The notes under the pieces: generated by a model
Told to the model about the DNA's origin: nothing
The model's database searches: none
What the model saw: only the letters and a program-made list of their open reading frames with translations
Program-made: the position numbers and the translations under genes
Source of the DNA: Enoplosus armatus
Lineage: Eukaryota; Chordata; Actinopteri; Centrarchiformes; Enoplosidae
Direction of reading: 5' to 3'
Assembly: GCF_043641665.1 (NCBI RefSeq)
Contig: NC_092188.1
Span: 16,761,704 to 16,825,703 of the forward strand
DNA length: 64,000 nt
Shown: one piece after another, positions 34,567-47,184 of the stretch
Layout of the letters: each line of letters begins with the position of its first letter
Position numbering within the stretch: the stretch's first letter is position 1

Positions 34567-37500
34567 GTATGAAAACACATCCCATGCTCAGTAGGACATG
34601 TGTTTACAAGTGTGTAGACTGGTCACAGAAGGGTGCCCTGTTATCACAATAAAGCAAGAACCGTGTTGAAATGACCCAACATGCCGTCAGTTATTGGAAA
34701 CTACAGGAAGGACTCCAGGTGAGAACACAGCTCAACACAGGTGTGAAGATGGAAAACTGTTTGACTGAAAATAAAGCTCAGCAATTGTTAGCATGAAGAC
34801 CAAACTACATTCTCATATGGGCATCAACTTAAAGGTTCTCTGCCAAAAAACAGAACCACTTTTCCAGTACTTCCCATGCTCTATTAGAAAGTCCCCAAGC
34901 ATTCAAGCATCCTTGCCACCAAACCATACGTATAATCTCAATCTCATATGCCATGAGTTCAACAGTCATATACAGTATTTCCACTCATTCTTCAAGACAA
35001 ACAGACGTTCAGGAAGCCATCCACTGTAAGCACTTTAATTCACAGAGTCACTGAGGACCACAATTTGTCTCGTATTGGCTAACCGGTCCAGATTCCTGTG
35101 CCAGGCCGAAAAGCTTTAGCCTTTGTATGGCCTCCTCACATCTCTCTCTCTCCCTCTCCATCTCTTGCTGTCTCTCTCCACTGTGCTGTAAGGGTGTTCC
35201 ACATCTGACTGAATTATTGCCTAGCTGTTAGTCTTTTGGCTGCCGTTCCTATTTGTGCTACAAAAAGACATGAGATTTGCATTACACTCATTTCAGGCGC
35301 TTGCCAAAATATTTCACATTAGTTTCAGCTGGATGTGTGAATTATTGTTCAAATTTGATGAGCTTAGTAATGCAAATAAAGGTCACATCAGAATTTCCAG
35401 ATGTGCTTGTGTCAATGGACGTGAGCGCATTTGGAAAACAAGGATACCATTCAAACGGCAATGTGTTATGATTCTGTCATACTAAACTCATCCGTCAAAG
35501 TGCATGTTCTTTTAAACGGCCAGAGAGAGGCCGGGATTTGAATTGGAATAGCCTCTGTCAAACCGTAGTTTATCCCTTGTGTTTACAACCCACAAAAAAA
35601 AGGTCATTGATATAAAAAAGCAAAACACTCGAACCTGCTCAGAGCGGGGCCTTTTCTTTATCTCACCCCAGCATTCCAGCAGCGCTTGAGGGGTGCAGCA
35701 GGCAGCAAACTCGCAAACAAGACACAGAGAGGGAGAGAGAGAGGGAGGCAGCCATAAAATCTGCATGCTGGAAGAAACAAGATGGACATAAAAGATGGAC
35801 TAAATTGCAGAGAGGACTTTTCTTGTCAAAGGCTAATGGAAACATTTCCACACAACACAGAGAGGGGAATGGAGGCTCCATTATCACAGCCGAGCAGACG
35901 GAGCTGGCAGCCATTCCAGAGAAGCGCTGAGATGTGCACACTGGCCCGGCTTAGCGCCCTCAGCCAGCCCCTCAGGCCTCCACCTGAATAATCTGTGTCA
36001 ACAGGTTCCAAAATGCCCAGAAGAATCACAGAGACAGAGAAAAACACTTACAAAATAATTGTCCCTAGGTTTTTGTTTTTGTCTTCCCTATTTTTTGTCT
36101 TCACTTGAACCTTCTAATGAAGTAACAGCAGCACCCAACCCCTAAGATTTCAGTTGTACCTTGAGGACTGAGGACTTGTGTGCTGTTTTCTGTGGAGTCA
36201 GTGGCAACTTTCTATTGTAAAACGACTCTTCTTAGAGTTTGCATAAATCTTGCCTTGTGTCACCAAAAAGACCCAAAAAATGAAGATATGAAAAGAACAA
36301 GAAGCAAAGCTAAATGGTTTAGTCCCGCAGGACAGTATCTATTTCAAAACCAATTCAGGAGGTTTCGAGGATCTGTCACCATGTTCCATTATTGTTTTGG
36401 TTGACAATACTGTCTTTTTTGTTAACTTACAATTGCCCAACTGGCACCAAAGCCTAGCCAAAGCTATCTAGTGTTATATATTTCCTCCTGTGTTTATTCT
36501 CACACCCAAACCCATGTCTCATGAAGCCCATGAGAGATTGATTTGGTGGTAGCATTTTCACTGACAATTCCTCAAGGCGGGGGGGTGCATTTGCGTGCTC
36601 CCTGACACCCTACATGCCCCAAGGACAGTACCAAGCCTCACAGTCTGTTAGGGCCAAATCTGGATTTGTCGGTTTCTGATAAGTAAACACACACACACAC
36701 AAAACCAAATGGAGATAAAAGCAGACGATGAAGGACAGGATGACTTTTCAAATCTCTGGCTGCCATTTCATGATGTCAGAAACCACCACAGCGCACTCAC
36801 CAATTGAACTGGATGCAGTTTAATAAGACAAAAAACAGCAGATTATATAGGACTCCATAATCAAAAACAATCTGCATGCAAAATGGTAAACAACCAAGTT
36901 GAATAAGAGAGATGGAGAAGAAGCCAATCTGATGACTTGTTCATCTCATCTGTCTGTCTTCCACTGGAAGTCATCCATTTATAATAAGCCTAGCTGATAA
37001 ATGTTTTAATAAACTTATTGCATAATTCATTTTTGGCAGGCCTAGTTTTAATTGACTTATCGCAGAATTGTACTGAAGATCAAAAGCCTGATTAAAGCAA
37101 TGTATATATTAGTGCCCCGTGGTTTTCCCCCCAACATCATGTTTCAAAAAACATCAGAGAAGAAGTGTGTTGTGAAACATGATCAATTATTCACCAAAAT
37201 AATTAATTAAGTGATTGATTAGTGGATTACTTTTGACAATGTTGATGTCAGAAATACTTTATGTTGACTGATGATGCGCAGAAGAAAACCTGAAGGCCAA
37301 CAAGATTGTGATACAGTACTGAGCAGCATGTAACAGAAACCACTGTTAGCCTCTACAAAATCTTCAGCAAATGAATTTAGTTTAAGCTTTTATTGGAGCA
37401 CAGGGGTGGTTTCTGAATGATTTGTCTTCCAAAAAATGTAATTCCCCTATTGTTTTAAGAAGCAGCTAAGTTGACAGATAAGACAGCATTCACACATCAC

Positions 37501-38258
37501 AGCTATTTGACACCTAATTACACAGCTCTTAATAAGGGGTTCTCTCTCTGTGTGCCCTGAGTTCACACTGTCTCACAGCTATAATTATCTCGTCTCAGTA
37601 TTTGACAGTGTATTGTTTAACCTACATACAGTGGGGATTCCACATGCCTTCGCCAGCTTATGTAGGAACTGGTAGCTGTGCTTTTCTTATTAATCTTACA
37701 AAAGACCTGACATTACCTCATAGGTTCGGGTTTAACAGGTTTTGTTTATGTCTAACACCCCCACTTGTCCTCAACCCATTTAAAATTGTTCAAAAATGGG
37801 GTGAAGCAATGTGTTTGTCAAAATGAATAATATAACCTTTTTTTTCTACCATATGCATCTGAGATTTGATTGTACTATTGCCTTTCAAACAAAACATGTT
37901 GGAGATACATACACAGAATGTTCAAAACACGGTGGACACTGACTGTTTTAATAAAATACAGTCATGACGTGAATACAGGAAAAAGCTACAATTCCTTGAT
38001 GATCCCTTATATTGAATCTATACCAATTATAGATACTGGCATGTGGATAAAGAGAAGCAGACATGTTCGAGAGAGCCATTTAAGCTTAGAGACGGCTGAG
38101 ATGCTAATAGTTCCAAAAGCAGACTGAAACTCAGTTTTAGAATATAACTAATGTTTGGTCCGTTCTGTTCATTAAAATCGAAAGATCTCATCTCCTACAC
38201 ATCTGTAACATACTGAACGTGGAGAGCATACCAACTTACAATATATCTATGGCATATA

Positions 38259-38375
38259 CAGTGTTGATCAGTAACACGAGTAACACATTGTCAGTAATGA
38301 GTAGTGTAAGGGATTATGATTTGAAATGCAGTCATTACAACACAGTTGCTAATCCCAGTAACGATCTGTTACTTT
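38259..38375 (-). mobile_element. hAT-like repeat end (CAGTGTTG terminus)
   Basis: The segment begins with CAGTGTTG and continues GATCAGTAACACGAGTAACA, matching the terminal pattern of fish repeats in which a CAGTGTTG end is followed by GTAAC.. and TACTC.. motifs. On the minus strand it reads TTACTCATTACTGACAATG then GTGTTACTCGTGTTACTG. The terminal octamer is hAT-like. The opposite end and target-site duplication are not found, so it is a truncated copy. Confidence 0.5.
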
Positions 38376-38384
38376 GACATTTTG

Positions 38385-38480
38385 GGATGATACTCAAGTA
38401 AAGTACAAGTACCTCAAAACTGTGCTTAAGTACAGTAGTTATGTAGTCCTTCATGTACTCCATGTAGTTGCATTTCAACG
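38385..38480 (-). mobile_element. fragment of AGTACTTTTACTT-type percomorph repeat
   Basis: On the minus strand it reads TACTGTACTTAAGCACAG, TTTTGAGGTACTTGTAC, TTTACTTGAGTATC, the head of the same fish repeat family seen at 6360-6745 (which lacks this head). It adjoins the hAT-like end at 38259-38375, suggesting nested or joined elements. Confidence 0.55.
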
Positions 38481-39185
38481 CCAGGTTTACGTCCTATTTC
38501 TTTAACATGGTTGTGTAAAAAAAGGGAAAACAAAGTCTCTTATCATTCAGAGTGAACTAGGTCTTAGCTATTACAGCACAAAGACTAAAAATCTACCAAT
38601 GGGAATCTGTTGCTGTGCAGCAGATGTCATAATACGAGCACTCTAACCAGGCCTACTGCAGGATGAGGCTAGTTTACCCTTCCTTAACACAACTGTGAAT
38701 CCATGCTTGATTGCTGCATTAGAAAATACAGAACGTACATTAATTTGTTATTTCTGTTGACACTTGGCTTTCTTTTTTCCACCTGCACACAACATATACA
38801 GCATGACACATCAAAGTGTGGGTTTCGCCATCAAAGAGCAGTGAGAGTGCCACTTCTCCATGTCACTGTTTAAGCGGCTATTATACAACATTGAGTTATA
38901 GCATTAACGTTAAACATAATAACAAGTGTATCAGATGTGAACACTCACTCCTGTCTTATCCTGACACTCCCTGCTTATCTTTAATAAATATCAGTGAGAG
39001 GTCATTCCTGGGCCATTCGACTCCAGCTCACAGCTTGCCAACAGAGCTTTAATATGGGCTATATGCAGCTTCCCATGACTGCAACACCTGTGCTGCACCA
39101 TATTTGCAAACAGATGATTTTTAACCATTACTTTTGTTTTAACAATGGCTGGCTGTCAGATAATTGATTATTTTTGTCTTTAACA
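38481..39185. other. non-coding stretch inside transposon-rich area
   Basis: No recognised gene. It may be internal sequence of the flanking DNA transposon remnants, since it lies between two repeat ends, but I cannot match it. Confidence 0.4.
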
Positions 39186-39209
39186 TACATTGGTCTGGGT
39201 CTGTTACCC

Positions 39210-39465
39210 TGGACAAAGCAATTTAAAGTTGATGGATAAAACGAGCCTCAAATGAGTTGAATTTAATATCAAGCTTGGAGGTTAAATTTAAAATAGACTT
39301 ATAGATTAACACCCCCATTCTTGTTGAGTAGCCTGAGCAACATAAATATTGGTATAGTCAGGTGGGGAAGCTTCATTTAATGGTAAGAAAAGACTTGGTT
39401 TCAGCCATATATCGAGACTATGCTGAAGAAGAAATCATTTATCAGTAAGGCTTTGGTAGACAGTG
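39210..39465 (-). pseudogene. LINE ORF2 remnant, endonuclease N-terminus
   Basis: Remnant of the first part of the ORF2 endonuclease domain, from the NVRSL..K..LINDF region to the FNSFEA region of fish L2/CR1 elements. At least one frameshift and one stop (after FIHQ) separate the matching pieces. The TETW element is decayed to an IWLKP context, so the catalytic glutamate is lost. Catalytic function is excluded by these lesions and by truncation. Confidence 0.7.
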
Positions 39466-40245
39466 ATCCGACAGTGATTTATACAAGATTTATACAGTCT
39501 TTCAGTAATGGGACAATCGGTAGAGCTATCAGTAGACAATGTATTAATTGGAACAAGGTACCTTTAATCATTAGTAGAAAATGTTGGTGGCGTGCGCACG
39601 TGACAGTGTGGAATTATGATTACCTCAGATATTTTGTTTTGTAGGACTTTATCAGGTGCTTTGTAGGACACTTTGTGAGTATTATGGTGGGGGAGGGAGA
39701 CAGTCTCAGTGTTGTAGGCTATCAGTCTGATAGTTTGCACTGTGAAGGTTTCCCTGGCTGGACATATTTACTAAGCAAGTGGACTCCAAACCCGCACTAA
39801 CTATAAACTAGGAGGCTCTCTAATCAACTACACGAAGTCCCCTAATGTCAAACTTGACGTAAACACCTGTATATATAAAATAACAACGCCTCTTCTGGTA
39901 GGTTGAAAGCTGTGAAAAGTTGGTGTGGCCCCAGAGAGGCCACTTATGAACAAAACCAATTTCCTGCCCATTACAATAACAAGCCAGCTAGTGGTTCAGT
40001 ACTGCACATCACATCATTACCCCCCCACGGGTAAGGGACCAGAGACAACTCTATGCCGACTCATCTTTCTGGCAAACTAAAAAGTCCTGGCTAGGCTTTC
40101 TTTTGTGATTTCAGACTGCTTTATGCTGACGTTATTGTAAGCCTACTGTACGTTATTGATGTCAGCGTGGATTACGATGTTGCTAAAGCTAGTGGTGGTG
40201 TTCCCTGATTCTCCCTATGTGATGCCAGCACCCTCAGATCAGCCT

Positions 40246-40458
40246 CTATGTCTGAAACTCTGACCCCGGGTCGACAGTAAACAGTGTCTGGCGATGGCAA
40301 ACGTTGCCATTAATGGAGTCCCCTATTGCTAGCGTGCATCGTTTAACCCTGTCTGCAGGGATAGAGGAGGCACGCAGGCCAACAGGACGACCAACGGGGC
40401 AGGCTAAGGTCGAAAACTGGTTTGCAGTCAGGAGGCGTGACTGCAGACCAGGCACCAA
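40246..40458 (-). pseudogene. LINE ORF1 remnant, SGNH/GDSL hydrolase segment
   Basis: A 70-codon open remnant of the ORF1 protein described for the LINE at 39190-40490. It holds the GDS box (IGDSINGNV), whose serine is the usual nucleophile of SGNH hydrolases, and the preceding linker with the conserved asparagine-phenylalanine element (ANQFSTLA). The rest of the domain continues downstream on the minus strand through frameshifts. No function is expected. Confidence 0.7.
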
Positions 40459-41950
40459 AAGAAGGTACCCCCTAACACTAAGATGGTTTCAAAAGTTAAA
40501 AGTAGCAAGTCTAATATGATATGGACTGAGCTCAGAGAGAGTAACAGAGTGAATAAGTAGAAGAGGGAAGATTAAGGAGAGTTAATAGATTAAAACAAAA
40601 ACTCGAGGAAGGAGAAAGAGTAGTCGGTGGTTGTTGACCTCACAGAAATTACTACATGTGTCACAAGTAGCAGCGTCACGGTGTTGAATCTTTAAAGGAA
40701 AGAAAACAAAATGTATGCCTTTCCTCCTCCCAGTGGCCACACTATGAAATGACAACATTAAATCTGAATCCAATCTGTGTCGCATTCTTGGAGGTTCAGC
40801 CTTTTCTTGCTGTGTGCACTTGAATATTACATCAGTGCTGAATAAAGCCAACTGAATAAAGCTTTTGGTCTACGTTTGGCTGCAGCATAAGTGACACAGG
40901 CTTGTTTAATTTGAAATAATGGTTTGACCTTCCCCCAGCAAAAGACACAAGTATGTGCTGAGAAGTGAATAGCTAAGTCGTGAGGAGAGAGTGACATTTC
41001 CTGTTTTGTCACTTGCAGCTAGTAATTGCCATGTAATGAAGTTAATGTTTTGTGGAATTTACAACCTTGTATTTATGGTCATGGTCTCTCTTTTTGTAAT
41101 TTCAATTCCTTCCTCTTTTGTTTTCTTCTTTTTGTACGTTGTATTTTAACTTGGCATTCTTTTGTTGTCCCAAAGCACAGAGGAGGCAATATATGAGGGG
41201 TCATTAATTTCCTTTCTCTTTGTCTTTGTCTGTTTTGTTTTTCACCCTCTTTTCTGCCTTACTCTTTGTCCCGACTCTCTCTTAAAGCAGCAGTATACGA
41301 GAAACAAAACTAACCTTCCACAAATTCACACAGTTGTCAAAGATGCATGGTATCACACACAAACACTGTATACTTTACACTTACATACTGACTTGAGTTC
41401 TCTTCTGTTGGTGACACTGTACACCGGATGGATTAGCCCTGCACAGATAAACTCTAGATAAGAGGAGTCAATGTGTTTTTATTTACATCCCTGCAGTCCT
41501 TTACAGACCCATATCAGTGCACAAAACTTCAGCAAGTCAACTGAACTATTTTGGAAGTGTGCAGAAGAAAGAGGAAACATGATGTAAACAACAAACTAAA
41601 CTACAATGTCACGGCCCAAAGTCCTAGACCCTGTTGCAGCCAAATCAGACATTTTTTGTGTGAGAACACACCAATAAGGATTTATTTTTCTTCCTTTATT
41701 TTCATGCACCTCTTTCCTTTCTCTCTCTCTGCTCTCAGTATCTCGCCTTCTGGCTCTTTCCCTCACTCCTTTCTTTACCCAACAACTTTTCCTCAGTGGT
41801 AAAATGAGAGTGTCAACTTTAAGCCCTAACCATAAACCCAGCATTGCCAAGTAAATTGAGAGTAGCAACCACTGCAACAACAAACAAACATGACTCAGCC
41901 CATAGCGTTCACTGGGTACAAAAACACACAGACACACTCACATCCCTAGC

Positions 41951-41977
41951 CACACACACACACACACACACACACAC

Positions 41978-42036
<59 letters not shown>
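41951..42036. repeat. compound (CA)14-(TA)28 microsatellite
   Basis: CA repeats at 41951-41978 run directly into AT repeats at 41980-42036. Read directly. Confidence 0.97.
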
Positions 42037-42039
<3 letters not shown>

Positions 42040-42350
42040 ACAGACCCACAAATCACGTAATCAAGTTTTCTGTAGGTGAGGCATTAATGTATTGCTGTAT
42101 ATGTTATGTCAAAGTTACAACTATATAAAACTTATACAAATGAGAAAGCACTACAAATACATACAATTTTTATATTTCACTCGTTAGCTGATGACAGAAG
42201 AAGTGCAGGAAAAAAGAAACATGGATCTGTTGGTCCATATAATTGCTGGAATGACAAGACAAATCCAATTTAAATATTCAGGTGCTTGTGCGCAGTTTGG
42301 AAGGATAATTCTGCACATGCATCACTTCATGAACTCTTTCTCTCTCTTTC

Positions 42351-42386
42351 GCACACACGCGCACACACACACACACACACACATAC
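42351..42386. repeat. (CA)n microsatellite
   Basis: CA repeats with CG interruptions at the left end. Confidence 0.93.
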
Positions 42387-42509
42387 AGAGAGAGTCTCCT
42401 GGTGTATTGTTCTGACCTCGGGCCATCCTTCTTACACTGCGACTGACCTTTCAGTGCTGAAAGGAAAAACAGCCTGTGCCCTGAATAGTTCACACTACAA
42501 CCTGCACAT

Positions 42510-42511
42510 CA

Positions 42512-42550
<39 letters not shown>
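42510..42550. repeat. (CA)n microsatellite
   Basis: CA repeat with one TA interruption, 125 bases after the preceding CA array. Confidence 0.95.
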
Positions 42551-42552
<2 letters not shown>

Positions 42553-43106
42553 TTGCACAGAAATGCATACACACCTTCCTATACTCATGCACCAATTTCT
42601 AAGCACACTCAGGCACACATGTACACACACAAACACTGACTAAAAGGCTATACTGCTGGGTGCAAGAGGTCACTAGGGGTGAAATCGATTGCTGTAAAAC
42701 CAAAGGTGATAAATTACTGGGTCTGGGGCCCTCAGACAAATTGCAAGACAGGGAAAATAGAGAGGAAAAAAAACTTTTTATCCATCTCCTCTGCACTCTG
42801 TCTTTTGTTTTCTTATCGTAAATCTTAATACAGTTTCATTTGTGCGTGCAGGAACTGGAGTTACTGCAAGATACCAAAGTGTCTGTTAAGTGGAGCGGCA
42901 AATTCCATCCAAACTTTAATAGCTGTCCTTGTTTTGTTTTTTTCCCTCTGTGATGAGAATACAATAGATTAGAATTAACTGCATGCACTGTGTGCTTTTA
43001 AGTCAGGTGTTGTTATTGTTTAGACGCAAATAAGATTATAATCACTAATCAACTTGCGCAATTTGAGAAGGTGTACTTTCAACACTGACTTCCAATGAAA
43101 GTGTAG

Positions 43107-43108
<2 letters not shown>

Positions 43109-43160
<52 letters not shown>
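43109..43160. repeat. (CT)26 microsatellite
   Basis: Fifty-two bases of perfect CT dinucleotides, followed by AACC and a short GT run. Confidence 0.97.
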
Positions 43161-43164
<4 letters not shown>

Positions 43165-43656
43165 TTGTCTCCTTGTGTGTGTGTGTACATATAGATCTCT
43201 ATGAGCCATGGGCGAGCTTAGTTGTGGTCAGTGAGTGCTCCCATAATGAAGACCGGCTCCACTGCCAGTCAAAACCTTTCACCTACACACAGACACGTGC
43301 ACATCTATCTCTCGGTGCCCTTTCTTTTTCTTTTTCTCTCTCTTTACTGTACAGTTCAAGAAAAAAAAAAACTGCTGCCGTCTATGTCTCTCTCTCTTCC
43401 ACAGCAGATAACTAACTGGCTTTCTCACTCAAACAAACTGCTTGATAATGGAATCATCTCTATTCAATTAGTGGTCTAACAGTCTTCTGTCTCTGCAGCC
43501 CGAAACACGCACACACACATATTCACACACGCTCCCCGCTCTTCTCTCTCTCCCAGCTTTAATCCAGCCAGACACCAGTAATGTTGATGATGGCAGTAGA
43601 TGCTGATTGCTCCTCTTTCCCTTCCTCTTATTCTCTCTCTGCCATTAATCAGCGGT

Positions 43657-43735
43657 GAAAGAGAGAGAGGGGGAGAGAGAGGCAGAGCAATGCAGGGTGA
43701 GAGAGAGAGCAAAAAAAGAAAGCGAGAGAGAGAGC
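43657..43735. repeat. GA-rich tract
   Basis: Interrupted GAGA-type purine tract; its complement resembles the CT array upstream. Confidence 0.85.
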
Positions 43736-43841
43736 TGCAGAGTTTGGTCGGTCAGCCGCACCGGAGTGAGTAATTAACTGGCATTAACTCATTAAACTGT
43801 CCCAGATGTGGCCATGAATATCTGAGTGGTGGGGAGATACA

Positions 43842-43855
43842 GAGGAGAAGAGAGC

Positions 43856-43890
<35 letters not shown>
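43842..43890. repeat. (GA)n microsatellite
   Basis: Nearly perfect GA dinucleotides over about 49 bases. Confidence 0.93.
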
Positions 43891-44274
43891 TCCAGGCCTC
43901 CCTGCATCCTGCTGACAGCAGAAGACAGAGACTGTGGAAGAAAGAAAATGTGGTGTTGGAGTTGGTGTGCGTATGTGTCTGTATACTGTATGTGTTCTTA
44001 GCTGTGCATACATTGAGGGATACTTGCATCAGAGTGCATGTGCGTGAGGAAAGAGAGGATGTGTGTGTGTCTGTGTGTACGTGAGTGCTTCATAGGAAAC
44101 CCAGGCCTCACAGTGTGGATCATCCTGACTTAGCCTGGGTGATTTATATGCTATTTCAAGTTGATTAAGATTTATTGTAAACATCCCTGAGTTTAATCAC
44201 TCAGTGCCATCCTAATGAAAACTAAATACTTTCATACATTTTGTAGCTTCTGTTGCTTCATTGTGATGTTTGAG

Positions 44275-44460
44275 GGAAATGAAAGTACATTTTATCTTTT
44301 TTGTATTTTGCTTTATTCAGTTATGTACTTTTAACTGCCTTATTTAACTTGCCTCATTAGCATTGGTAGTCCTAAAGTGATCCATGTGAAGCACCTTGTT
44401 ACTTAGGTTTGAAAGATGCTACATAGAAAAATAAAACAATATATTATTGTCATTATGATT
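44275..44460 (+). mobile_element. L2-type LINE (or SINE) 3' tail
   Basis: The segment ends in the hallmark 3' tail of fish L2/CR1-like elements: TGTGAAGCACCTTGTTACTT, then TTTGAAAGATGCTACATAGA, AAAATAAAACAATATATTAT and terminal ATT-rich repeats (44384-44455). Functional elements read GTAAAGCACTTTG..GAAAGGTGCTATATAAATAAA. T-rich 3' UTR-like sequence precedes it. It is 5'-truncated with no reverse transcriptase, as usual for such copies. Confidence 0.6.
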
Positions 44461-47162
44461 CATGATTGATTTCACAGAACCCCCCCCCCCTTTTTTTTGT
44501 TTGAGAGACAGGGCACAGAGCTACAGAATAGTGCTATGCTGCTTGCAGGGATTCACACTGAAGGACAGGACAAATGCTTGTTGTCACAGGTAACTGCTCA
44601 ATATGGCTGGGTGTTCCAGCTGAAGGAAGGCCTCTCTATTATCACCACACCACCCTGCTGACGTAAAACAAATCCCAAAAAAAACAAGAAAAAGACAACC
44701 GGGTTGATTACAAGAGCTGATTACACATCTGCAGTGTGAAACAGAAGTTTGGATTTTGGGAATGGTTATTTGCCTTTCTTGCCATTTGAAGCATTCGGCT
44801 GAGTCAGACCTCTTTAAACAGGTGTTTATACTGAACTGGATAGCTTCATCATGATAAATTGTGGGTTTTAGATTACTTTTGATGACTCACTGATTTAAGG
44901 CATTGTAGATGTCAGCTGCAAGGGAAAAAAAGAAGAAAAAAAACACCAATTCTTTCGTATGTGTTTGTGTATTCTTTTAGTCATTAGCATGTTTTCATTT
45001 GATCTGTTTCGGTGTGTCTATCCCTCCGGGGCAAATATTTGAACTTCTTGAGGTTGAATTGATTCCACTTGCTGGAGTCTTATTGAAGCACAGAAAGTGG
45101 ACACACGGCTTGCATGATAAGATAAGAAAGTTCTTGTTTTTTTGCCGGCATGTCTTTGCTCAGGTGTTATGTTCCTTACCGGGTAATAATAAAATATGTG
45201 CTATTGACTTCAACACACAAGAAATACAACACTTATTTTGAACCACATGCCTCTTTGGCACTGTCAACTATGCTGTGCGTAAAAGTGATTGAATTGAAAT
45301 GACTCACATTAACATTACAAATCTAACAACTGGTTGTTAGGCAAGGTAAAATATGTAAAACATGTGCTGGTGTAGGCGAAGGAACACCTTTGAAATCTGA
45401 GATGGCTGCTTGATAAATTGTCTTTCACAGTAATTGCTGGGGAGTTTTTTTTCTTTTCTTTTGTTTACCGAGGTCCAATTTACTGGATGTTGTATGTGCA
45501 TTTATACATGGATTTCTTTTAAGCATAAAATCAAGTCCATACAGAATAGGCCCCGGCAGCAAGCGCATCCCTTGGTATTTATATGTAGCACCATGTTTAC
45601 ACTGAGTAACAACAACCAGTGAGTACAAACAAAGAGCTGAGGCAAATGATTAATAATATAGTATGGTATGTCTTCACTCTTGATGAGGTGACTTTATTCC
45701 ACTTCTCCTATTTTACCTAAAAGTATTTGTTTCCTCTTTTTACCACCATCACTTGGTCAGTTGATTTTATTTTAACTACTTGTGCAGATGACCTTTGCTC
45801 CACACTAAAAAAAAGTAACAAGAAACAAGAACTTATTTAATCAAGGTAGCTGAACACACAAAATTAAATTACCTTGCTTACATAGTTGGAACTCTCTAGT
45901 GGAGGCCAGTGAAAAAATACAACAATAAAAACAAAGAGACATTATTCATTTTGGTGCATGAGATCTGCTCCACAACAACTTCATTTGCATTTATCCAGTG
46001 TCAGGCAGGGGAAAAGAGAGAGAGGAGCGTTCATCTGAAATGATGCATGGCTGACACACTGTGAGTGATAAAAGTAATCACTCTAGATGCCATCTTTGGA
46101 GTGTGTGTGTGCAATCATGCATGCAAGAGTGCATAAAGTGCACATGCTTTTCCTGCAAGTTTGTTCATTTCTGTGTGTGTGCAGCAATGTGTGCATACAT
46201 GACTGTGTATACATGCTTAAATGTGCCTGTGTGTGTTGCGTGGCTACCGATGAGCCTGCATGAGCGTGTGCTTGCATGTGTGCCTGTACCTTTTGTGTGT
46301 TTGACGGCGTCTTATTAAAGTGTCATTTAGACAGACACTTCTCAGAGTCTGGCCCCCAGGCAGCCTGATAGATTGTAATCATGGACTAAATTACTACTTT
46401 CCCAAGCTGTAATCACAGGCTGTGTGTGTGTGTTGGCGAGTGTGCTTGTGTGTGTGTTTGTGCGAGGCAGACAGAAAGAACCTCATCATTGTTTGGCATG
46501 TGTCTGTTATGATTCAAGTGAATGTAACAATCTGCCTGATTGATTTACCACTCACTTTGTAACTCATCTGCGCCCCCGCGAAGCCTTCGCTTTCCCAGGA
46601 TGAGACTCTACGCCTTACACGGGTCATTCTGCTCGTTTACAGGCCGATATGAATGTCCAAGAGTATTTAAGTTATTGCTATGCCTTTCTAAAAATTGTTT
46701 GTTTTGTCATCAAGTCAGTGGTTCTTGGTACCTTAGTAATGAGATCATGAGCTACCTGGATAATGCCTGAAGGCAGATTTTAATGCTTTCTGTGTTTGCT
46801 AGTTTTACTGCCACACTTGAAATCAACCTCTGTCAAAGACCACACTCAAGAAAACACTTATAGGGAAAGAAAAATCCCAATGTTTGGATTTGTGCTGGTG
46901 TAGATGTTAAACTTGAGTTTACATTGGGTGCGTAATTCTTTCTTTCTTTCTCGTGGGGTTTATCATACAAGATTCATCAAAGAGGGCAAAGAGCAGTCAC
47001 TGCTTTTAAAAAAAACTCAGTTCCTTTGATGTGACAGTGATGACGGCGCTGTCTGGCGACACTCAGCCTTGTTGAACTGTGACTTCAAACTGCTCAAGCT
47101 CTCTATCTCTGTCCAGCTTCCATCACTCGACTATTTTAAGATACCAAGGAGGGGCAAGGAGG

Positions 47163-47184
47163 CACACACACACACACACACACA
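47163..47184. repeat. (CA)11 microsatellite
   Basis: Perfect CA run. Confidence 0.95.

Larger units (their letters stand above)
31961..38255. other. non-coding stretch
   Basis: No supported gene. Holds TAG/TAA trinucleotide-rich DNA at 33721-33806, a CT-rich patch at 35140-35165, a short GA-rich patch at 35725-35748, and an exon-like 40-base segment at 34527-34566. Unique, GC-richer DNA at about 35640-36000 is open on both strands without protein character. Confidence 0.5.
39190..40490 (-). mobile_element. decayed L2/CR1-like LINE, ORF1 3' part and ORF2 5' part
   Basis: Read on the minus strand, this contains remnants of a fish non-LTR retrotransposon in the right order. ORF1 part: LLTANQFSTLA, then AIGDSINGNV (40300-40329), the GDS motif of the SGNH-hydrolase domain; NIVIHADINNV (40149-40181), equivalent to the usual HAGINDV; VVSGPLP (about 40029-40049); and GQEIGFVHKWPLWG (about 39935-39976), equivalent to the FVDNW..FWGRP region. 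ORF2 part: STKALLINDFF (39428-39460), LNEASPPDY (39354-39380) and LNLTSKLDIKFNSFEARF (39238-39291), the start of the apurinic endonuclease domain. Stops and frameshifts break both frames, and the reverse transcriptase is missing. It is dead and truncated. Confidence 0.8.
40491..44270. other. non-coding, microsatellite-rich stretch
   Basis: No gene supported. Contains a compound CA/TA microsatellite, two CA arrays, a long CT array and two GA tracts. The numerous open frames are translations of these. An acceptor-like GTGCGTGCAG at 42850 is followed by ELELLQDTKVSVKW in one frame, but there is no convincing exon structure. Confidence 0.5.

Noticed and set aside
42851..42900. Acceptor-like GTGCGTGCAG followed by ELELLQDTKVSVKW
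   Set aside because: Only a weak GTTAAGT donor follows after 33 bases, and no neighbouring exon is seen.
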